From: JBBDWJ01 sp040902925
GTDB taxonomy: Bacteria > Acidobacteriota > Terriglobia > Bryobacterales > UBA6623
DNA length: 6,612 nucleotides
Reading direction: 5' to 3'
Assembly (NCBI GenBank): GCA_040902925.1
Contig: JBBDWJ010000098.1
Span: forward strand, 1-6,612
Part shown: positions 1-4,442 of the stretch, in pieces
Layout: each line of letters opens with the position of its first letter
Position numbering within the stretch: the first letter of the stretch is position 1
Notes under the pieces: model-generated
Told to the model about the DNA's origin: nothing
What the model saw: the letters and a program-made list of their open reading frames with translations, nothing else
The model's database searches: none
Program-made: the position numbers and the translations under genes

Positions 1-282
1 ACCCATCAGTTCGCCCTGCGGCACCTTTCACAATTTTAAGTGGGAAAGTAGCTAGACGCTTGGGTCACCGCAATGAAGGCCCCGGCCCCGGCAGTTCTGG
101 TCCGGCGGGTGGAAACGTTTTGTGACCTTTCGAGGGCCTCGGAAAGGCCGGCCTTGAAACTGGCTGATGCTCGGTTTCTTGGTCCCCGTTGCTCTTAAGC
201 ACAAGCCGTTGCGGATTCGCGGCTTCCGGAAAGCTACCCGGGAGGGCAGGGTGGCCTACGACAAATCCGCCACGGTTGGCGG

Positions 283-310
283 GACCGGTCAGAATGAAAT
301 CCGGTCTTTT
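283..310 (+). terminator. Possible weak intrinsic terminator
   Basis: A perfect 6-base inverted repeat, GACCGG at 283-288 and CCGGTC at 301-306, is followed directly by TTTT at 307-310. Another compact hairpin (267-282) lies immediately before it. The 12-base loop is long and the T-run short, so it is at best a weak terminator for a transcript coming from the left. No gene ending just upstream is visible. Confidence 0.25.
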
Positions 311-687
311 CCCGGTGGCGCCGTTGCTTTCCACAATCTATACCTGTTTCCACCTGTTTTTGGCTAGGATCGCTAATAGCAACAGCCTGCTCCCGGCCAA
401 GGGATAACTCAACCGGAAGTTGCGGGCCCCGAGGGGAGTTTGCGTTGCTGATCCGGAGACGCGCCGCATCCTCGTTCGTCACCGAACCGACGTCAACTCC
501 GAGCGCCTCAGCACGCCGCCCGCGAACCTCACAATCAGATCCAAAGACTCTGCTTTAAATATTTTGAACACGTTTTTTGAAATTCGAATGGCCAAGGCTC
601 CGGCGACGGCGCCGGCAAGTCTAGAAACGCCAAAAACTTTGGACATAAAAAAAGGCCGGGGCAGAGAAAAACTCTGGTTTCATAGCG

Positions 688-693
688 TATAAT
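688..693 (+). promoter_or_regulatory. Candidate sigma-70 -10 box (TATAAT)
   Basis: A perfect TATAAT lies 44 bases before the ATG at 738. Transcription would start near position 700 and give a leader of roughly 38 bases. No TTGACA-like hexamer lies 16-18 bases upstream, and there is no extended TGn element, so the call rests on the -10 match and its position in front of a gene with a strong ribosome site. Confidence 0.4.
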
Positions 694-714
694 GCCTGAT
701 GCTAACGATCTGAA

Positions 715-734
715 TCCGTCACTTAACGGAGGAG
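715..734 (+). promoter_or_regulatory. Strong Shine-Dalgarno site within a small hairpin
   Basis: GGAGGAG at 728-734 sits 3 bases before the ATG at 738, with the GGAGG core 5 bases away. It fixes the start of the 309-aa gene. The first bases of the site can pair in a short stem, TCCGT (715-719) with ACGGA (726-730), around a 6-base loop. The stem is only 5 bp, so any effect on translation would be modest. Confidence 0.75.
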
Positions 735-737
735 CAA

Positions 738-1667
738 ATGCCGCCCGCAGCTTCATCCAACGTCATCCTGGTTTCCGCCTTTGATGGCACCCGCAGCTTA
801 ATCCCTGACGGCAAGGAATTGCTGTTCCGGCTTCGCGACGGAACACAGAAAGAAGTCGTCACCAAGTCCCAAAAGAAACCGACATTGAAGGCGGCGTTGC
901 CGTTCGCCAACAACTTCACCGACCGCTATGCCGTGATCGTTTCCGGCAAGGGTTACCAGCAGGCAGGGTTCCATCCGGTGCATCTCCAGGCTGGCAGGGA
1001 AACACCTGTTGACCTGATGCTGCTGCCCGAGGACGGCGCCTTTCGTTTTCACGACGCGCTGTGGGGCGCTTTGCGCGTGACGCATCCGAAATGGACGGCG
1101 TTCTTAAAAGGCAAGCTCAGCGAAACGGCGGCCGAGGACCGGCACGGCCAGTGGATGGAGGACACTCCGCGGAACCTGGCGGCGTTCCTCAATTTCGCTG
1201 AGGCGTTGGACGATGTTCAATTGCGAGTCGACACGGCGTTCGACTATTTGAAGCAGCCCCTCACCGCCGATCTGGCGCAGGACTTCCTGGTGGACCGCTG
1301 CTTTGCGTTCGCGGATGCGAATCTGGTTCAGCAGATTGAGATCGCCGTACAGCAGGGTACTTTCGAGCCCGCCCTCAGCACTCTCCATCCAGGCGCGACG
1401 CGAAGCTTTAAAGAAGTGCGTTTTGGCGAAGCCAACGTGCAGATCACATTGCACGAGAACGACCGCAAGCGCATCGGGAAGGTAAGCTGCCTCAAGGTGG
1501 AAATCGACATGGATTATTTCCGCGACCCGCTGGCGCATTTATTGCTTGAAGTCCTGCCCAACCAGTTCGGCGGCGGAACCGATCCGCGCCAGATCTACGT
1601 ATTGCGCTGGATTGCGGGGCGGCACGCCGGCGTTCCCGAGTTCAACCCGCCCTATGAGATTGCCTGA
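738..1667 (+). CDS. Protein of unknown function, N-terminal beta-sandwich-like domain
   Basis: I do not recognise this 309-aa protein as a named family. It has no signal peptide or membrane segment, so it should be cytoplasmic. Residues about 8-97 alternate short beta strands and turns. The stretch around 63-95 (YAVIVSGKGYQQAGF, then a Val-Asp-Leu-Met-Leu strand) resembles the end of a carboxypeptidase-regulatory/CNA-B-type beta-sandwich. Residues about 104-205 look mainly helical. The C-terminal part (about 222-309) has strands at 232-239 and 250-260, a helix at 263-273, a Gly-rich turn (QFGGGTDPRQ, 276-285) and a final YVLRWIAGR segment. Only two cysteines are present (188, 251), with no evident catalytic motif. 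The ATG is supported by GGAGGAG and a TATAAT box upstream. The gene converges on the oxidoreductase gene across 54 bases with no obvious terminator between them. It is real by length, start signals and protein-like composition; its function is unknown. Confidence 0.85.
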   Translation: MPPAASSNVILVSAFDGTRSLIPDGKELLFRLRDGTQKEVVTKSQKKPTLKAALPFANNFTDRYAVIVSGKGYQQAGFHPVHLQAGRETPVDLMLLPEDGAFRFHDALWGALRVTHPKWTAFLKGKLSETAAEDRHGQWMEDTPRNLAAFLNFAEALDDVQLRVDTAFDYLKQPLTADLAQDFLVDRCFAFADANLVQQIEIAVQQGTFEPALSTLHPGATRSFKEVRFGEANVQITLHENDRKRIGKVSCLKVEIDMDYFRDPLAHLLLEVLPNQFGGGTDPRQIYVLRWIAGRHAGVPEFNPPYEIA

Positions 1668-1721
1668 ATCGGGCGGTGAAGATCTCCAGGCTGAGCCGCG
1701 ATCGACAGGCGCCGCTGCCTC

Positions 1722-3089
1722 TCACAATTGATCCGGCAAAACGTACCCCCGGTAGGGGCGCGTCAAGTATTGGTCGGCTTCCGCATCGTCCAGGAACGTT
1801 TCTGTGTCGGGGTTGAACTCCAGCTTGCGGCCGAGGCGGTAGGAAATCGTCGAGAGCTGCGCCAGACACGTGGACATATGGCCCTCGAGGATGTCGCAAT
1901 ACAAATCCTCGACTTTGCGGGAGCGCATGGCCTGGATGAAATTCTCGAAGTGGTTGGCCTTGCTCTCGCCGGCGGAGTCGATCGCCGGTCCCGGCTCGTA
2001 GTTGACCCACGAAGCCCCGGCGTTCATCACGCGCTCGTCCACGCCCGAAGGATGGGGCTTATCGCGCAAGACAACGTTGCCACGCATCGCCTTCCAGGCG
2101 CCCCGGCCGCCACGGTCAGTGACGTAGCCCTCTGAGGTATAGAACACGTTGCCGCCGTTAGGCTGCGGCGCGAAGAGCGTATTCACCTCGAAGTCGATGA
2201 GCTTGCCGTCTTCGTACTCGATCGTGCCCAGTTGCACATTCGGCGTTTCCTGATCGGAATCCCACACGAACATCCCGCCGGTGCAGTGAATTTTTTTCGG
2301 ATGAACCTGTTTGCCCATCCCCCAGCGGCAAACGTCGAGGGTGTGAACGCCGATGTTGCCGACTTCGCTCGGCGCCGTATCCCAAAAGTGGTGCCAGCCG
2401 TAGTGAAAGCGGTTCACCGTGTAGGGGCGGTAGGGAGTTGGTCCCAGGAACAGATCCCAGTGAACGCCCGGCGGGATCGAGGCTTCCTTGGTGTGGCCGA
2501 TGTTGGCGCGGGGTTTGGAGAAATCGGTGCGGGCGCGGTAGACCTGGCCCATCTTGCCTTCGTTGAGCATGCGCACGGCGGCGCGGATGTCCGGATCGCT
2601 GCGAAGCTGCGTGCCCGCCTGCACGATGCGGTTGTATTTTCGCGCGGCCTGCACCATGCGGCGGCCTTCGACGACGGTGAGCGCAATCGGTTTTTCGACG
2701 TAGACGTCTTTGCCGGCCTGGCATGCCCAGATCGTTTGCAGCGCATGCCAGTAGTCGGGAGTCGCCAAAGAGACGGCGTCGACATCGTCGCGTTCCAGCA
2801 GGCGGCGCATGTCCACTTCCGTGATCGGACGATGACCGCTGAGCCGCTCGACTTCGGAGACGGCGTGAGGGAACAGGCGCTCGTCAACGTCGCACAAAGC
2901 TGTGATGCGCACGTTCGGGATCTTGGCTAGGGCCTGGATGTGATCCATGCCGCGGGAATGGAAGCCAACGACGGCTACGTTGATGCGTTCGTTCGGACTA
3001 TCCTGCGCGAACGAAGCCTGGATCATCGGCGTTACGGCCGCCGCGATGGCGGAGTTTTGAAGGAATTTGCGTCGAGTCGGTTTAGGCAT
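1722..3089 (-). CDS. Tat-exported Gfo/Idh/MocA family oxidoreductase
   Basis: A 455-aa NAD(P)-dependent oxidoreductase predicted to act outside the cytoplasm on a sugar, inositol or keto-glycoside; the substrate cannot be read from sequence. Residues 5-11, TRRKFLQ, form a twin-arginine motif, followed by an Ala-rich stretch and a likely cleavage after ASFA (residue 28). The Rossmann domain starts at INVAVVGFHSRG (36-47), a variant of the glycine-rich nucleotide motif, with CDVDE at 66-70. The family's EKP motif is at 132-134, so Lys133 is the expected catalytic lysine. His249 in IGVHTLD matches the active-site histidine. The residue four before it, usually Asp, is Asn245. I chose the ATG at 3089 over a GTG 14 codons upstream because it places the Arg-Arg motif at the very N-terminus. 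The ribosome site is weak. Its codirectional neighbour, 199 bases upstream, is the exported TIM-barrel protein. Known relatives include glucose-fructose oxidoreductase, also Tat-exported. The family call is firm; the reaction is not. Confidence 0.93.
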   Translation of the reverse strand: MPKPTRRKFLQNSAIAAAVTPMIQASFAQDSPNERINVAVVGFHSRGMDHIQALAKIPNVRITALCDVDERLFPHAVSEVERLSGHRPITEVDMRRLLERDDVDAVSLATPDYWHALQTIWACQAGKDVYVEKPIALTVVEGRRMVQAARKYNRIVQAGTQLRSDPDIRAAVRMLNEGKMGQVYRARTDFSKPRANIGHTKEASIPPGVHWDLFLGPTPYRPYTVNRFHYGWHHFWDTAPSEVGNIGVHTLDVCRWGMGKQVHPKKIHCTGGMFVWDSDQETPNVQLGTIEYEDGKLIDFEVNTLFAPQPNGGNVFYTSEGYVTDRGGRGAWKAMRGNVVLRDKPHPSGVDERVMNAGASWVNYEPGPAIDSAGESKANHFENFIQAMRSRKVEDLYCDILEGHMSTCLAQLSTISYRLGRKLEFNPDTETFLDDAEADQYLTRPYRGYVLPDQL

Positions 3090-3213
3090 GTTTGGATTTG
3101 AACCCCACGGTTTCGGAGGACAGCAGCGCACCCCACAATCGTTGACCAGCGAACGTCGATCGTTGGGAATCTCAGTAACCGGCGATTGCCTGACGGTACC
3201 ACGGCCAGATCTG

Positions 3214-3249
3214 AGCAGCGGCCAAACGCTGCTGATCAGGATTGGCCGC
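3214..3249 (-). promoter_or_regulatory. Two mutually exclusive stem-loops between Tat-protein genes
   Basis: Within the 199-base gap (3090-3288) between the two minus-strand genes, AGCAGCG (3214-3220) pairs perfectly with CGCTGCT (3227-3233) around a 6-base loop. GCGGCCAA (3218-3225) pairs perfectly with TTGGCCGC (3242-3249) around 16 bases. The stems share 3218-3220 and each runs through the other's loop, so only one can form at a time. Neither is followed by a T-run on either strand, so this is not a standard terminator. It may be an attenuator, an mRNA processing or stability element, or chance in GC-rich DNA. No clear promoter for the downstream oxidoreductase gene was seen in the gap. 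Confidence 0.35.
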
Positions 3250-3288
3250 GCAGGTTTTCGTATCTACTGAAGCATCGCGGTGTGAACT

Positions 3289-4233
3289 TTAAGCCGCCGG
3301 CGGCTTGAGCTGCAGGCCGCGCACGATACTCTCGATGTACTCCCGGGAGCGGCGAGCCAGATCGTCCACGCCCTCAGCCGTTTCCGGGTGCGGCAGCAGC
3401 GGCTCGAAGATATTTTCGAAGGCCAGCGGCATGTCGAGCCCCGTGAAAGCCACGCGAGCCAGCAAGCGGTAATGGTCGATCTCGCCGAAGCCAGGCCCGC
3501 AGTCCTCATCCTTGGGCCAATTGCGGTGGTCCTTCATCGCAAACGCCCGGACATCCTGCCAGCAAGCTTCAAGATCGGCGATCGGGTCATCGGTCGAGAG
3601 GTCGACCACATTGCCTGCGTCGTAACAAATGCGAACGCCCTCGTCGCTGACATCGCCAACAATCTTCGCGCAGTCACGTCCCGTGGTGGTGTTGCCGCCG
3701 TGTTGCTTGATGACAACCGTCACGCCATTCTGTCGCGCGATCGGCCCCAACTGCTTGAGATCGGTGATCCACTGCGGGTAGTTGCCCCGCTTGATGTCGC
3801 CAAAGGTCAACACGAACGGAATGCCGGCCGCGGCGGCCTGCTCGATGCGGCGCGTGTGAACGGCGACGGAATTCTCAACAGCCACGTAAATCCCTGCAAA
3901 CATCATGACCGGCTTCAGCCCGAGGTCGCGGCATTGTGCGGCTACTTCTTTGGCTCGAGCCGGTGTCGCATCGGCGTCGATCACGTTGCGGCGCTGGCCG
4001 GCGCCGTCGCGGTGCTGCAAGCCCCACGCGACGTAGCTGTAGCCCGCCTTGACGATTCCCTGCAGCGCCCGTTCAAAGGGAAAATTCGAGTAGGCCAACG
4101 TCATGCAGGCCATCTGAAAATTCGTCGGGCGGCGCTGCTGCGCGGCTGCCGGCATGGCGGCCAGCGATGCGCCTGCGAACAGGACTTGGCGGCGCGTCCA
4201 GTCTTGAGTTCTCGTGTTTTTGTCAGCGGCCAT
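3289..4233 (-). CDS. Tat-exported TIM-barrel sugar isomerase/epimerase-like protein
   Basis: A 314-aa protein of the AP-endonuclease-2-like TIM-barrel superfamily (sugar phosphate isomerases/epimerases, hydroxypyruvate isomerase, IolE/IolI). These enzymes usually move a carbonyl within a sugar or inositol derivative using a metal. Residues 13-19, TRRQVLF, form a twin-arginine motif, followed by an Ala-rich segment and probable cleavage after PAAA (residue 31), so it should be exported folded. Barrel landmarks are GYSYVAWGL (64-72), VVIKQHGGN (173-181), ICYDAGNVVDL (202-212), FAMKDHR (231-237), GFGEIDHY (248-255) and LAFENIFEP (270-278). Asp205 and Glu273 fit two of the usual four metal ligands. 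The usual Glu is Lys176, and the His of the typical HVKD motif is Ala232. The ATG at 4233 is chosen over a GTG 12 codons upstream because AAGGAAG lies 4 bases before it. Located upstream of the oxidoreductase gene, it probably belongs to the same pathway. The fold is confident; catalytic activity is uncertain. Confidence 0.9.
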   Translation of the reverse strand: MAADKNTRTQDWTRRQVLFAGASLAAMPAAAQQRRPTNFQMACMTLAYSNFPFERALQGIVKAGYSYVAWGLQHRDGAGQRRNVIDADATPARAKEVAAQCRDLGLKPVMMFAGIYVAVENSVAVHTRRIEQAAAAGIPFVLTFGDIKRGNYPQWITDLKQLGPIARQNGVTVVIKQHGGNTTTGRDCAKIVGDVSDEGVRICYDAGNVVDLSTDDPIADLEACWQDVRAFAMKDHRNWPKDEDCGPGFGEIDHYRLLARVAFTGLDMPLAFENIFEPLLPHPETAEGVDDLARRSREYIESIVRGLQLKPPAA

Positions 4234-4237
4234 ATTA

Positions 4238-4244
4238 CTTCCTT
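4238..4244 (-). promoter_or_regulatory. Shine-Dalgarno site for the TIM-barrel gene
   Basis: Read on the minus strand, AAGGAAG is followed by TAAT and then the ATG at 4233, giving near-ideal spacing. It decides the start in favour of this ATG and against the in-frame GTG at 4269. Confidence 0.75.
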
Positions 4245-4289
4245 GTTGCTTGCAGCCCCGAATTCTCACCCTGAGCTGCGTGAACGGTC

Positions 4290-4319
4290 AGTGTAACCGA
4301 GCTACGGCTTCGCTGCAAA
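4290..4319 (-). promoter_or_regulatory. Candidate sigma-70 promoter for the TIM-barrel gene
   Basis: On the minus strand, TTTGCA (plus 4314-4319) and TACACT (plus 4290-4295) are separated by 18 bases. Each matches its consensus hexamer at 4 of 6 positions. Transcription would begin near 4283 and give a leader of about 50 bases ahead of the ATG at 4233. This is a pattern match only; this group's promoter preferences may differ. Confidence 0.3.
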
Positions 4320-4400
4320 GCTTCCTTCGCGAGTGTGCTTCCCGAAACATGAGCTGGCGCACCAGACTTCCCTGCTCTGAAAGGATGCTCGATCTTTCCA

Positions 4401-4410
4401 CTTGCGCAAG
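4401..4410. promoter_or_regulatory. Palindrome CTTGCGCAAG in the divergent control region
   Basis: A perfect 10-base palindrome lies 19 bases before the TATACT at 4430-4435, in the 209-base gap between divergently read genes. Position and symmetry suit a dimeric regulator acting on the + strand promoter. No second copy was noticed in the window, and no regulator gene is present to link it to. Confidence 0.3.
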
Positions 4411-4429
4411 CCTTTTGTCGCTTACCGGG

Positions 4430-4435
4430 TATACT
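4430..4435 (+). promoter_or_regulatory. Candidate -10 box (TATACT), probably leaderless mRNA
   Basis: TATACT matches the -10 consensus at 5 of 6 positions and ends 7 bases before the ATG at 4443. Transcription from it would begin at or next to the start codon, giving a leaderless message. This fits the absence of a purine-rich ribosome site before that ATG. No good -35 hexamer is found at normal spacing, so an activator may be needed, or the match may be chance. Confidence 0.35.
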
Positions 4436-4442
4436 GTGCCGT

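Larger units (their letters stand above)
1..737. other. Non-coding leader region with short inverted repeats
   Basis: No open frame here looks like a real gene. The short frames overlap on both strands, have GTG/TTG starts without ribosome sites, and encode low-complexity Pro/Arg-rich peptides with no recognisable motif. All three + frames entering from the left edge stop within about 125 bases. What can be seen: an imperfect hairpin at 25-48; a bulged inverted repeat CCTTTCGAGG/CCTCGGAAAGG at 126-147 overlapping a 12-base palindrome AAGGCCGGCCTT at 144-155; CCGCCA/TGGCGG with a 4-base loop at 267-282; GACCGG/CCGGTC then TTTT at 283-310; GTTCG/CGAAC with a 4-base loop at 474-487; and CCGGCG/CGCCGG with a 4-base loop at 600-615. 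The part from about 540 to 660 is distinctly more AT-rich than the rest. A structured RNA or a decayed gene is possible, but neither is demonstrated. Confidence 0.6.

Noticed and set aside
301..345. DnaA-box-like CTTTCCACA and a possible replication origin
   Set aside because: There is one near-match and one poorer one, no AT-rich unwinding element alongside, and no dnaA, dnaN or similar gene nearby.
420..692. 90-codon + strand frame before the first gene
   Set aside because: It starts at TTG without a ribosome site, has an abrupt composition change within it, runs through the promoter region, and has no recognisable motif.
1668..1721. Bidirectional terminator between the convergent genes
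   Set aside because: No stem longer than 4 bp and no T-run on either strand was found in these 54 bases, so no terminator is called.
2232..2930. 232-codon + strand frame within the oxidoreductase gene
   Set aside because: It is antisense to the EKP and active-site region of the Gfo/Idh protein, and its peptide has no recognisable family.
3090..3160. Possible tRNA: GGTTCAAATCC on the minus strand resembles a T-loop
   Set aside because: The bases flanking the TTCAAAT loop give only about two pairs instead of five, and no acceptor, D or anticodon stem could be built around it.
3388..4296. 302-codon + strand frame opposite the TIM-barrel gene
   Set aside because: The minus-strand gene has a Tat signal, a good ribosome site and barrel motifs. 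The + strand frame is its shadow.
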